In this document: one piece after another, positions 25,979 through 38,141 of the stretch | Position numbering within the stretch: position 1 is the first letter of the stretch | Layout: the number at the start of each line of letters is the position of its first letter | Source of the DNA: Lineus longissimus | Lineage: Eukaryota > Nemertea > Pilidiophora > Heteronemertea > Lineidae | DNA: 64,000 nt | NCBI RefSeq assembly: GCF_910592395.1 | Contig: NC_088309.1 | Location: 3,598,501 to 3,662,500, forward strand | Reading direction: 5' to 3' | Notes under the pieces: model-generated | Databases searched by the model: none | Told to the model about the DNA's origin: nothing | What the model saw: only the letters and a program-made list of their open reading frames with translations | Made by a program: the position numbers and the translations under genes

Positions 25979-26411
25979 CTGTCTCATCTCTCTCATCTTT
26001 TGGTTGGCGCGGTTGAGCAGCCAGGCCCGAATCGGTCTCGTGGTGACTTTTCGCTCTTACCGTTTGGCAGCACAGTGGAGCAGCCAGTCTCAACTCGGTT
26101 TCGTTGTGGTGGTCTCATCTCTCCCTCTGTTTCGACCACACATTGTGGTAGCGTGGCTTGGATATGTCTGGATGTGACTGTCTCATCTCTCTCTACCAGT
26201 GTTGGCAAGATGGTGGAGCAACCCAGTGAAAATGATGGTTCCGTGTTGCCAGACCCGATACTTCTGTGGCTGTCTCGTCCCTCTTCCAGTGTTGGCTGTA
26301 CGATTGTGCAGCTGTCCGGTTGTGACTCTATTATCTCTTACACTATGTACTGCCCGGTGTAGAAGTAGAAAATGTTCCACACGAAAAACTGTTGTATTGT
26401 GACGGATTATG

Positions 26412-26480
26412 GCGCACAATAGAATCATAAATTCAAAGCGCATAATAGAATCATTTGTTCCCCAGACATTCTATCCGAGG
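26412..26480 (+). repeat. Short dispersed repeat, copy A
   Basis: Contains GCACAATAGAATCAT, GTTCCCCAGACATTCTATCC. A related stretch at 29013-29058 reads GCACAATAGAATCC, TTTTCCCCAGGACACTCTATCC. The function is unknown. Copy A lies in the island interrupting the satellite. Confidence 0.45.
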
Positions 26481-28136
26481 CCATTTCAAACTTTTACACC
26501 GGCTGGTCTGGTGTGGTGTGGCTGTCTCATCTCTCTCACCTTGCTAACACAACCGTGGAGCAGGCAGGTCCGATTCGGCCTGATTGTTACTGTCTCATCT
26601 CTCTGACACTTTTGGCAACCCTGCTTGACCCCCACACCTGCCTGGTAGTGGCAGATCAGTCTCAGAGGAGCACGAGGCTCGATTTGGTTTGCTTGTTGCA
26701 AACTGATCTCAGACGCCAGTCTCAACTGATCTCAGACGCCAGTCTCAATTCGAGGCGGTCCGGTCCAGTGTTGACCGCCTCATCGTTCGCATCGTTTTGA
26801 AGCTGATTGGCACGATGCAGCCCGGTTGGACTCATATCTCTCACCGTTGAGGCAACACGTTGTGGGGGCGAGGGCAGCCACGCTGGGTTATTATAGGTCA
26901 CGGGATTGTGTGAGCGAGTGTTTCTGATGTAATACATAGAAGCCTATTGTTTATCTCTATCAAGAGTTTTTTTGTGTTGAAATATTATTGGGGTTCGGTT
27001 GATTGGCTGATTATTGCTGGTTCTAGTGTAAAGCCTCCCGGTCCTCATGGTGATAAACCTAAAGTGTAATTGTCCGGGGCGGATTTAGGAAATTTGGTAA
27101 TGTGGTCATGCAACACCCATATGGTGACTTTGGCGTTGATACTGAGGCGCGCTTTGCTTGAGGGGGAGGTCTGGTGGTCCGTCCGTCTTGATGCTCTGGG
27201 AGGCCATTTCAGACTGATTTCGAACTGTAGAAACCAGTGGCACCTTCATGTACCAACATAAGTATTGTTTACCCTTAATGGGAAATGACTTTCATGGAAA
27301 CCTCATTCACAGGCCAGATTTTCATGGGAGCCACGGAGGCAAGGTCTTCATAAAAACCTGATTTACAAGCCAAATTTTCCTCGAAACCTCATCGGAACAT
27401 TATAAAGTTGACAAAAAATCTCAGAATCTCCTGTGATATCAATGTTGTATTGAGATACACAAGCGAATGAACGCGTCATCCCTAATTTCAACTAGTGACG
27501 ACTAATGAAAGAAAAGAAGGACGTTTTATAGTTGTCATCAATTAGCCTTGGGCAATCTGTCAGTAGTGGCTAACGTGATGTGATACCAAGGATTTTTTTG
27601 CCACAAATGATTAATCCGTGGGGATTTGTGGAGGTATTACGAGGCCATAATTGAATTGCCTCGTGCAGCTGTTTCGCATTCTCCTCAAATCCTCAAATAA
27701 AACTGTATACACTCATCAGGACGCAGTAAATTACTCAGATGCGCATTGCCATGTGTCACGTTTCACCTGTCGATCACATAGTCACGAACATGTTTCAATG
27801 AATCTGGCTTGAGAACATGAAACAATAGCCGGATGAAATGTGATATGACATGTACATGGCGCCTATAGCCTAGTGCGTAAATACGTACCGAATTCCAACC
27901 TTGCCCGGTGTATAAACAGATATCGGCATTGTGGATACCTGCCTTCCTATTTTCCTGACTTACAATTAGATACGAACGGTGTGTACCCCTTTAACACCCA
28001 ATATCTGTGTGCTTGAAATACGAGAAAAAAACACAGTTGATAGTATGTTCGGACTTTTTCTAACCCGAATATAAAAAGCTTTCTAAAAATGTAGAAAAGC
28101 TGACGGTGTTATCTATCGGGCTCATACCGACACTTT

Positions 28137-28597
28137 CAGGGTGTTCCAAAAAGTGTTACAGAGGAAATGGTTATAGAGTTCTAATGGCAATTTCTATAGG
28201 TCCCCTGTGCCGCGCCCATTACGGCTGTTAGCCCATACGGACGTAATATCTCCCATGGAACATGCGCAAATTGATGTTGTGAACTGATTAGAATGAATTG
28301 CTTGACCGTTTGTGATCATCAGCAGGCGATTAGAAAACTACTGAAAGGAAGTGTACTGAGTCAAACAGCTGTATAGCTCAGTTCACATGTCTCGGGAAAA
28401 CAGCTGCTTATCGCCATATTGCGATATGGTTCAAAGGATTAAGAAATAAATGAATGGATATTGATGACGTTTAATTTACAAAAGGGTGCCCCGACAAATT
28501 CGTATGGGCACTATCCATGTGGGAGAGTGTCCATCCATATTGGTGCACAATCCGGACGGGCGCGACAGAGCTGTAACCTGCTTCACGAAACACCCTG
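28137..28597 (+). mobile_element. Mariner-type MITE (~460 bp)
   Basis: The left end reads CAGGGTGTTCCAAAAAGTG. The right end CACGAAACACCCTG is, in reverse complement, CAGGGTGTTTCGTG. This matches the CAGGGTGTYCC terminal signature typical of mariner-like elements. The right flank is TAT; the left flank lacks a clean TA. No transposase remnant is recognisable, so it is non-autonomous or decayed. Confidence 0.6.
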
Positions 28598-30779
28598 TAT
28601 AATCTATTAATTATAGGACTGGTAATGCGTTGCCATTTTAAGTCTGAACGCTATTTGCAGAATTGTGATGGGATGTCGATAGCGCCTGGCTGATATTTGT
28701 CTTTCGCCTTTCCCGATATTATCTGGCGGAATACATTTATACTGTTAACCGAAATTGGGTTCCATTCAGGACAAAAAAGAAAGGACAACCTTGGGACGGG
28801 TGGTATCAGACTGATAAATACATTTTGTTTTTTAGCTTTAAATGTAATCGAAATTTGGATTGAAACCCATCACCCGATCGACTCGAAAGGGAATTAAATG
28901 TATAACAAAGGCCAGACTATATAAATGACAAAACCCGGCTCTATTGCCAGTCTTATTTTAACGGCTGTTTATGGTTCTTCAGAGGCCATGACTGGCAATA
29001 CCTCAGCGATGAAAAGTGCACAATAGAATCCTTTTCCCCAGGACACTCTATCCAGGGACACAAAAGAGTACAATGGATGTATCTTTTTGACAACAACATT
29101 TTCGAAAAAGTGTTAACGTCAATTAGCACCAATCGCCGTTGCCTTGGCACAAGAGATTTACGAACTGTTCCAGAGGTAATTTCGAACACAACTGCGGACC
29201 GGTTCCGTCAATCCTCTGCCGCGGCCTTCTCGAAGATGAATACCATAATACTAGCCATCGATCTCTATTCTAAAGGGAAATCATCAGGAGAGGGAGGTTT
29301 TGGGAAGTAATAAAAAGTTACAAACAAAAACAGCAAATGACTATAGTTTCGGATTAATCATGATCACCGTACACCGTCTGACCATTTTTTCACTCGGCGA
29401 GCGAATAATGCCGGTTGGTGAAGAGACGGAGATAATGTACATGTAAACAAAAAAGCAATATTTTGTCTGATATGTCCATACAACCCTTTGCTCTCAGGCG
29501 GGCAATTTCGATATAATCCTGGTTTATCATCAGTGCGCCAGGCATCGGGTTCGGTGTTGTCCACTAAGGCGTTGGTCGTTCGCGCCGGATAGTCGCTTTG
29601 TGTGTAGAAAAACTATCGATAGCCCAGTAATTGGAGTATTCAGGGACGACATATGACCATGGTGCGGGGAGAATCATTACGAATTTGGCTAGGATCCTTA
29701 CTCGGAGAATCACTCTATCGTTTGCTTTCCTCCAAGATCCGGCTAAGTGCCCAGCATCAGATTAATTATTTGATCCTCGAGGCAACTACTATGAGGGTAT
29801 ACCCAACATTGGATTATGAAAACATGGTTTGTTGAGAACTAACTCTGTTGATGTGGGTAACTGTTGATACATGTACATGTACTTGGTTAGGTTCATGTAA
29901 TGTACATTGTTCAATGGATAACTTTATGTGATATGTGGTTATAAAAGTGGATAACTTTCTTGATACATGGTCAAGTGGTCAAGTGGATAACTTTCGTGAT
30001 GCATATTGTTAAAATCAATTGACTAACCTTTCGTATTGATACTTAAATATTGTCCACCAACAGATCCTGATGTGGACAACCTAATACCTGTGATCAGATT
30101 CCAGTAGCGGTAGGCCTAATGGGTTCATTGAGAGCGAAATGCAAATAATCTTGTGGGAAGAAGTTGAAAGCATTTCTTCGGTTATCTCCCTTGTTTCCAG
30201 CTTTTATTGATGAGTAAGTGGAAAGAGACTTCGGGATCTATTTATTTTGATATCGTTATAAAGCTTGTCACTTTTCATGCACTTTACAAAAGATGAAATG
30301 GATACATGTGGAACAAATGGAGTCCAATATGATTCTAAAACAAAATAAGGGTCTACATGTACTTACAGTCGGCTATTGTTCGATCTTGCCATAATGGACG
30401 TCAAATATCTATTGACACTGCAAGCCGTTTGATTTCTTATTTATTCAGGGCGACTTGATATGCGGGAAATTGTGACAATCTCCTGGACGGAAGTATTCTT
30501 CTTGGGAACGAAATTGGAAACGACTCGGCAGATGCGCTGCACCCACGACCCGAGGTAGACAAATTTGTATCGCCGGGTAGATTGCAACGAATATGAGAAA
30601 CCTGAACTGGTATTGAAATGTAAAAGCTAAGGAAGTTATTCGACGTCAGTGAACTTGGCGTAACGTTACAGAGGAAGCGAGTGCATTCATATGGAAATTA
30701 AACGAAGTTGCGGGACTTTTTAAGTCGCTCTTTCACTGAACGTCGCTGAAATAGATGCAGTCTCTCGAGAACGGTAGGA

Positions 30780-30926
30780 TAACGGATGCCGTCTCGGAGA
30801 GGCGCGGACTTAACGGATGCCGTCTCGGGGAGTGGTGTACGAATTAACGGATGCCGTCATGAAGAGCAGTGTATGATTTAATGGATACCGTCTCGAAGAT
30901 TGGTGTACAAATTCACGTATGTAGTC
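30780..30926 (+). repeat. 31-34-bp minisatellite (about 4.5 units)
   Basis: Units start near 30780, 30811, 30845 and 30879 with TAACGGATGCCGTCTCGG and variants, each followed by AGTGGTGTACGAAT-like sequence. A partial unit ends near 30926. The spacing is 31, 34 and 34 bp. No gene is nearby. Confidence 0.8.
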
Positions 30927-31660
30927 ACCCGATTTTGGGAATGATTTCAAACACGCTAACCAATGAGGGGACAACCTGTTCGCAGTCTAGCTTGGAAAGG
31001 GTTGGGTATAGGCTAAATTTTATTTTACCCTTAAAAATCGAATGAAAATTTCCCATCCATGACATGTCACAATTGATTATACACTCGCATCCTGTCAATA
31101 TTGAAATCAAAAGATGAGAGAATCTTAATACACAGTTAAAAAGCAGACACCCTTGAGAGCTGTAAATGGCCATTAGATATTCAACAGCTCAGACTTTCAA
31201 TTAATAGCAAGCCGTCTTTTTTCAATGTTTTGGCCCTCCGTGAATCCCGAGTGGGGCGTAGAAGCCAAACAATGCTAACACTGTTAGCGATGTACGTGAT
31301 GCACATTAGAATGGACCGTTCCTGATTAGCGCAGCATGCCCGCCCCATCGTTGTCGGTGACGGTGGTATTAGCCCGGAAAATAGAAAAATATGTCATTCT
31401 GAACATCTGTTCGTGACAGTATCACAGGCAAAATACGCGGTTGTCAACTTGATATTGATGTTATCTTGCAATATCAACTTAACAGCCAGGGGTGTCAACC
31501 GGGCGCCCAACGATGTTTTTGAAATATTTAATTGTGGGATTAGAGTTACTTTTAGGATAATCAGGGAAATAATAAAACAAGGTCAGAATGTCTTCTATAT
31601 ATTAAATGTAGTTGTGTTGGGATTTTCACGGGTTGCCCGGGGTTTGTGAAAAATATGGTA

Positions 31661-31750
31661 GCAGTAAAAAAGCAGTAGAAATCACCTTTTTATGTTCAGT
31701 TCGAGGTGCTTTGGAAATAGAAATTGATACGGTCGGGTATTGGTGGCCTC
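31661..31750 (+). repeat. Dispersed repeat, copy 1
   Basis: Shares AGCAGTAGAAATCAC, GTTCAGTTCGAGGTGCT, AATAGAAATTGATAC and GGTATTGGT with the diverged stretch at 39447-39537. The two copies lie about 7.8 kb apart on the same strand. The family is unidentified. Confidence 0.5.
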
Positions 31751-33576
31751 AACAAACGCTGATCGTACATGATTGTGAACCTGTCATTTTCGCCTGAAAC
31801 CTCAGCTAACACCTCCATTTTATCCTATGCTTTTAGCCCCACCCGCTCTGTGTTTGATGAGAAAACCATTATCACAATTTTGTTATCAATTCTTAAGCCA
31901 AATCCACCGAATGCCTATGCCAATTTCACACGGACGCCTGCTGGATTTCCGCAGATTGGCTTTGACTTCCGCACATTGACATTGACTAAACAGACGCCGA
32001 ATCCAGGCTGACGTCCTTCGGAATAAAATTGACACGAACCTTGCAAGGACCCACTCGATCCAACCAATTACATTTCAACTACTTTTGTCAACACTTAGAT
32101 ATATTAATAAACGTGACCTTTGGCAGGCAAGCAATCATTGGTGTGGTGACAGGTCCTGAGCGAATGGCAGGAAACCCATTTAAAATCAAAGAGGAAGTAA
32201 AAACGTAGAAATTGAAATGAATGAATAAATAAAGAGGTGCGCATCCTTGTTCGCCACGCTGATTGAAGAGCAAATGTATTAAACTTCGAAGAACTTTTAT
32301 AACTGAAGGAAATTAAACCTAAACTTTAACTTGAGCGTATCTAGATGACTATGTTTAAAGCGTTAAACTGAGGTGTTTACAACCTGAACGTTATTGAGTG
32401 TTTTTTTAAAAGTTGTCATCAAAGGATATGGCGACCCCAAGCTTTCAAGTGCTTATTTTGAAAAAATGTATCATATTCTTGACTGATATTGAAGAGAAAC
32501 TAAATCTGTTCAGAGGGAGGGGGTGTGGCTCTTTGGAGAACTACACGAATGATTCAACGTAAATTTCTTTCGCAAACTGACGCATTATACTTGGTTGTCT
32601 TTGGGCTTTGGTAGGTAAAACCATTGATGTCTCTCAGTTCTGCTGCGTAATGCAGTACGCCTCAACAGTTAATGTAGCTATACCAAAATACCCAATTTAA
32701 AAAAAGAAGATTTTTCACAATTATACCTTGAAGCCCGTAAAATCAAAGTGTCTGACGGCGGAATTAACATTTTGAAATTCGCCCTAAAAGGCACTTACGC
32801 GCGCCATGAGGCTAATCGCATTCGGAAATTAAATTGCGTTGGTTGAAACTATTCCGCGATAATTGGTAGTAAATATCGCGTAAGGGAAACTGTTTGCAAG
32901 GATGATACGAAGTGGCGAAGTGCATGCCGAGAAACAACTGATGGAACAGGAATTGCGAGCAAATTCCCTTTTGTCTAACTTCCATCACCGAACGCGATAC
33001 TACACTTGAAAGGTTATCGCCGTGAATCGAGCGCTGTTGGTTTAGTCGAAGGGAGACGCAATTTAGAAGGTCTGTCATTCTCCACAACTGCATGACATCA
33101 ATTCGGTGCCGGCGGGGTCTTTACCACCGGCATCCTTTCTACTTCTCGCCATGGGACGTTGACCACTTTCTAATGACTTGCATATTAATTATCGATGAAC
33201 ACGGCCCGAGGGGAAATCAGCACTGAGCAATCACTGGAAAGGAAGACAGGTTGCTGAACGCATCGTATAACAAAGACGAGTTCAGTCGAACATGTCCTTT
33301 CATCATGCATAATCATTCCCAGAGTTGCTCAGCATTCTAAAACTCAAAATCTGATTAAGAGAGAAAGATAATTTGTAACCAAAAACGTGAATTTTCATCA
33401 CAGTCGTCAATTTACCGGAACATGCGGACAACGTTCAATTCGTCAAGAATGGCTTTACGTAATCATTAACGACAGACACTCTGTCTTGGGTATCATCGCG
33501 ACCTGTGTTTAGCCTCACGGTTTCAATCGTTGCTGGTAATATCGCGAACCTGTCCTTTACCAACTGCCAGCAATCA

Positions 33577-33840
33577 TTAAAAGAACATTGAATACATCCC
33601 AGTAATGAGTGAATCAGGAGTGTCTGATTGTAATTCCTCTTTTTTCAGATACTTTGAAGCACCGTCCTCTTGGCCTTCAAAATAGCTCCAGGTTGCCGGG
33701 TCAAGTGGATCCTTGTATCCCTGCCTCTCCGCTTCGACAAACAGTGAGTGGATATAGCAGCGGTCGCCTAGGGCTATATAAAAGCTCCTGGAACTGTCCA
33801 CGGCAAATGAGATCTCACTGTAACCGGGCTATACAATCCT
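33577..33840 (-). pseudogene. Possible orphan exon or gene remnant
   Basis: A minus-strand open frame, with no ATG at its upstream end, reads through residues such as SEISFAVDSSRSFYIALGDR and later DPLDPATWSYFEGQ and ASKYLKKEEL. The composition looks protein-like rather than random. A potential AG acceptor precedes it. No domain is recognised, no partner exon was found, and it is closed by TAA. It could be a remnant exon or chance. Confidence 0.2.
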
Positions 33841-35419
33841 AAAGGGAATCCTCAGACGCTGCTCTTTAAGTGGTTGACACGTATTGGCGAAAACACGGAC
33901 AGCGCGCATTTTAAAGGCAACGACCCTTACTTCATAGCGTTTGAAATCACATAGTCTTGGGCTGCTTGCTTTAATAATTACCGGGGACGATGGGCTTTAC
34001 CAGAGGCTGTTCTTGCCTTCAAAGGCACTAATGTGCTTAGCGCGAGGCGAATGGGACTAATTGACAGAGATTATTTATTCAAAGCAAGGGAGTAAAAAGA
34101 TGAAAAGGGAAGTCAGGAAAACTATCCGTTACACTGATGTGACGACTGCTCTTCTGGCAAGACATATGGATATCATCGACTTGTATTTATGTTGCTAACC
34201 TTTGTGCAAAGTGATATTTATCGTCAGCTTGTCACCGTATATCGGCACATACAGAGATGCAAGTGATACTCTTCAATCGTGGTCTCGAAGGAAACCGACT
34301 CGTTTTACGTATATCATACAACAAGATTTGACATCCGCAACTCGCCTTCTATGAAACTTGATATGTTACTCGATTTCTCCGTTCTCAGCAAAGGATTAGA
34401 TTCCGTCTGAGATTGTCACATTGCCGCCGATTAGCAAGTACACTATACGATTTATTTAGTACGGGAGCTATATCATTCATTTGCAAGCTGTTTCTATACG
34501 CATAGGCTAACGAGTTCAGTGATGACTTTATAGTGTATTGTTTAGGACTTTTGGTAAGGTGGGGTTCACCATGCTTGCCAATAAGGCGCGCATTTGCGGG
34601 AATCTGGGGATTCTCCCCTAGGAAATATTTGAACTCTGGATGGTATGACTATAGTTAGATCACTCATCTACAAATATGCAGAAATATGCAGAAATATTCA
34701 GAATCTAGATGTGCTGAGATACGATTTCAGGCCATTGTGGACGACATGCCAAAAAGCATCATACACAATTTTGCTCAGAATGGATATAAAAAAATTTTCA
34801 TCACGCCCGAACACCTCGGCGAATCCCTGTGTCTGTTTCTGAGTTTCTTCTATTCACCAGCAGGTAGTTGACCTTGGATGACATGTGTCTGAGACTATAA
34901 GGGATGCAATTCAGAGTGTCATTTTGGCTACCAGGTGCACTCTTGAGTAAATCAAAAACTGTCAGAGTGCAATTTCGGTTTCTCGCCGCTGGCATTTGAC
35001 GTGAAAAACACTGTCCCCAAAGACTCTCAGGGATAGGTTCATTGGATCGGTTTCTGCTTTCTTTAGGCTGATATTTGCCGTTGATGACACGCACATCACT
35101 CACGTCACATTGATTGCCAAGGAAGTTATTAACTATATGATCTTTATTTCTGACAGGAGCAATACCAATCTCGCGGAAAAAGAAAAGTTTAAAGCTGAGT
35201 GATTTTTCGAATGTGGATAAGTTTCCAGTTACAGACATTTAATAAGAAGCTCATGTCAGATCCTGTGATCTTCACATCGACACATCCGGCTTGCGTTTCT
35301 GAGAACTTGCGGAAAAGTACTTAAATACGTGCCTGAAAGGCATCAGGCTACAATCCTAGATTAACTACAGACAACATAATACATCTGCTTATCTTCGTGC
35401 TTTCAATACGGTGATAGCC

Positions 35420-36553
35420 ATGGATGACATTGCGTCCGAAAGTGTCACGTCGACCTCCATGAACGAGACATTAAACAACACGGTCTGTCTTTATCCGCGA
35501 ATTACCGAATTCGACGCGATTTTGTCGATATCGTTCGTGACGAAAGTTTATTTGATGCCAATAATTGCAGTGTTTGGATTCGTGGGGAATAGTTTGGCCT
35601 TTGTCGTCTTAAGTAAAGAGATGAAACCAACCTCTACTGCAGTTCTGTTGAAGGCCTTAGCAGTTGCGGATAACGCGGTGCTCGTCATTTACGTGTTCTA
35701 TTACTCACTCAGTAGTGTGTTTGTGTTCACCGGGAAATTTCTAATATATTTCAAATTTTTCGAGAGAACGAAAAGCTTTTCATGGGCTTTGCTCTGGTTT
35801 ACGAAAGTGATTTCAGTGTACGTTGTGGTTTGTGTGACTTTAGAGCGTTTCATTGCAGTGTGTCGCCCCCATAAGGCAAGAACGTGGTGCAAAATAAAAA
35901 ATGCCAGGATTGCGGTTGGATGCATCTGCTTCTGTTCATTCTTTTACAACTTACCAAAGTGTCTTCTTTTCGAAACAAAGTTAAAATACGATCCGTGTTT
36001 AGACGAATCAGTACCAATCGCTGCTGAAACAGCATTAGGGAGTAACCAATATTTCAATACCATATACAAGGTTATTCTTTACATTACTATAGTGTTCCTC
36101 ATTCCATTGACAACGATTCTAGTCCTGAATTATCAACTGATAAAAGCAATCAAAAAAGGCAATCGAATCAAAAATCGTCAAAATCGAAAACGCGACAATT
36201 ATGACGCAATTACTAAGCGTGTTGTGGCGGTTTGTTGTGTCTTCATCATTCTGGAACTACCGGCTATAGTTATGAACATCATGGAATTCGGCGCTTATAT
36301 GGAAGAATTAGTAAAAGGGTACAGGGCAGTCAATATTCTTCTCTCAAAATACGCTAATGCTATCCTTGACTTGTCGTATATGTTTTCAACCTTAAATTCC
36401 TGCGTGAATTTCTACATATACTTTTTAACCAGCAATGGATTTCGTCGGACACTGAAGACGATGATTTTTGGTCCCCAAGAAGGACTCGATAAAAATTATC
36501 CGGTCAGTACGGCGGTGCAAAATAGTGTACGCACGAACACGGAGCTTCTGTAG
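35420..36553 (+). CDS. FMRFamide-receptor-like rhodopsin GPCR, paralog 1 (intronless)
   Basis: 377 residues from ATG at 35420, which has a GCCATGG context; an in-frame GTG slightly upstream was ignored. Seven helices: TM1 ~41-66 with GNS, TM2 ~77-100 with LAVAD, TM3 ~121-146 ending in ERF (142-144) in place of DRY. TM4 is ~162-183, TM5 ~216-242 with the IP proline, TM6 ~266-290 with LELP in place of CWxP, and TM7 ~310-336 with NFYIY in place of NPxxY. N-glycosylation sequons (NET, NNT) lie in the N-terminus. Cys23 and the loop-2 cysteines (NLPKC, DPC193) are conserved among the four paralogs, while the usual cysteine at the top of TM3 is absent. The fold and TM7 resemble FMRFamide-type peptide receptors, but the ligand is unknown. 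It is the first of a four-gene cluster. Confidence 0.9.
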   Translation: MDDIASESVTSTSMNETLNNTVCLYPRITEFDAILSISFVTKVYLMPIIAVFGFVGNSLAFVVLSKEMKPTSTAVLLKALAVADNAVLVIYVFYYSLSSVFVFTGKFLIYFKFFERTKSFSWALLWFTKVISVYVVVCVTLERFIAVCRPHKARTWCKIKNARIAVGCICFCSFFYNLPKCLLFETKLKYDPCLDESVPIAAETALGSNQYFNTIYKVILYITIVFLIPLTTILVLNYQLIKAIKKGNRIKNRQNRKRDNYDAITKRVVAVCCVFIILELPAIVMNIMEFGAYMEELVKGYRAVNILLSKYANAILDLSYMFSTLNSCVNFYIYFLTSNGFRRTLKTMIFGPQEGLDKNYPVSTAVQNSVRTNTELL

Positions 36554-36599
36554 TATGCTTTCTTGCTCCGTGCGGAACCTTCCGATGTGTCAAAAAAAC

Positions 36600-38030
36600 C
36601 TTAACAATGTCTTGAAGCAATTGTGATGTATTATAGGCAATGAAAACAACGAGATGCAACAGACTGTTGTGCGAAAGGAAACCGTACATTTTAATTTTAT
36701 CGGTGGAATTCGGATATACATGTATCAATATGTCATATTGCATGCTTCCATTGAGCGCCGCCATTCAATTAACTCCAACATTTTTAGAGCAGCGCAATGA
36801 AAGCGTTTGCTGTAGCACTGTAGTGACAATCACTGAATTCAATTATTGATAGTGGCCAGACCTAATAACCTGTAGGAAAGGATGTATCGATTAAAAGATT
36901 GTCTGTAGGGTTTTACTGATTTGCAGACAAATACTCGATTATATAGCCTCATTAGGGAGCTGGAGAAATAGCATTATTCATGATGATGGCGACATGCGGC
37001 AATATGCCTCCAGAAAAACATGTTCCATTGGATTCTCGAGATAAAGTAGGCTACATGCACAAAATGGATTATGTAAAAAGCAGAAAAGGCTCAGGGGAGA
37101 GACCAAGTCATCACAGACATACCCAAAGATACAGCCTTCTTGCGCACGACAGGAAGTCCATATGATGACGGGGATATTTGAATATCATGCCTGCTTTGGA
37201 GAATACCAAAAGATGTAACCAATGACCTGACATATTCTCAACGGTCATTAAAAGAATGTGGAGTTAATCCGAGTTGAAGCATATCTGACATGTCACTGCA
37301 AAGCATGTGGTTGTTGTTGAATCGACTCAAATAAAATCCATATTCAACGAATGGGAATTATGATAGGATTTATCGAAGGAGCCTGAAGAATGGATGAATG
37401 AAACACAGCGTGTCGAGTTTTTAATATCCTTTGCTTTGTACAGTCACTATAAAAGATGTATCTTGCGAAACAGCACGGAGGTGAAATAAATCATGGTTAC
37501 TTTGCCCAGGCAAACAAGCCATTAAAAGGGCAACAGTTGCGATGATAAATATCTGGACCAGTCATCGTGTCCACAAGTAGGCACCCATTTCAACTAAGGA
37601 GTTTGTGATAAATCATCTAGTATCAAATGGAGGACTGCTCCATCCATCAATGTTATCAGCAATGTGTGACACTGCTGTTATGATTGAACAAATCGTCAGA
37701 ATGGTTGAAAATAAACTACAATGTAGACACACAAGTGCGTGAACAAATGTGTTGAGAGGTATTTGCCTCCAGAAGGTGTGGTTTTATGCGGTTGTTTCTG
37801 TTGATACACATGTACATTGGTTTATTCTATTTTGACGTATGGCGTCGCGTGACCCGGCTTTCAGAGATGAGCAGGAAATGATCGGCATTGGACAACGGAT
37901 GTTTTGCAGTAGCCAACACACATACGTGCAATGCTGAGATGAGCGGATCTTATGAATGTTAGGAAATGACTTGGAAGGAACTAAAGCATACTGTAATTTC
38001 TTTCCTAACATTCCCTCGTTTCACATCACG
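36600..38030. other. Spacer between GPCR paralogs 1 and 2
   Basis: About 1.4 kb without a supported gene. An AATAAA near 37487 could end paralog 1. No repeat or RNA gene was recognised. Confidence 0.4.
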
Positions 38031-38141
38031 GTAATGCATTTCCTCAGTCTACATATATTTGCGTGGTGTATTTTCGCGTTATTCTACTTGGTACAAATCT
38101 CGCCAGTTGATTCTCTTGTCGAAGCTGCTGATCTGTCAATC

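Larger units (their letters stand above)
22920..26880. repeat. Orientation-switching ~68-bp satellite array
   Basis: Degenerate units read GAGACAGTCACAACCAGACC, GAATCGGTCCTGG, GCTCCATCGTGTTGCCAACA and CGGTGAGAGA in one orientation. That orientation prevails at about 22.92-23.94 kb and 24.80-25.44 kb. The reverse complement (TTGGCAACACGGTGGA...GTGACTGTCTCATCTCTC) prevails at about 23.96-24.78 kb, with a short opposite piece near 24.41-24.46 kb, and again at 25.44-26.87 kb. Monomer spacing is about 65-70 bp. A non-satellite island of about 150 bp interrupts the last block at roughly 26357-26507. Few stop codons occur in some frames, so many short spurious open frames run across it; I do not believe any is a gene. 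Confidence 0.85.
26900..35300. other. Gene-poor stretch before the GPCR cluster
   Basis: No convincing gene. The stretch holds the mariner-type MITE (28137-28597), a diverged short-repeat copy (29013-29058), loose repeats of GTGGATAACTTT around 29910-29990, a minisatellite (30780-30926) and a dispersed repeat copy (31661-31750). A minus-strand open stretch at about 33577-33840 has protein-like composition but no recognisable domain. Confidence 0.5.

Noticed and set aside
23153-26800. Many overlapping open frames of 60-120 residues with repeated motifs
   Set aside because: They are translations of the 68-bp satellite in several frames; periodicity comes from the DNA repeat.
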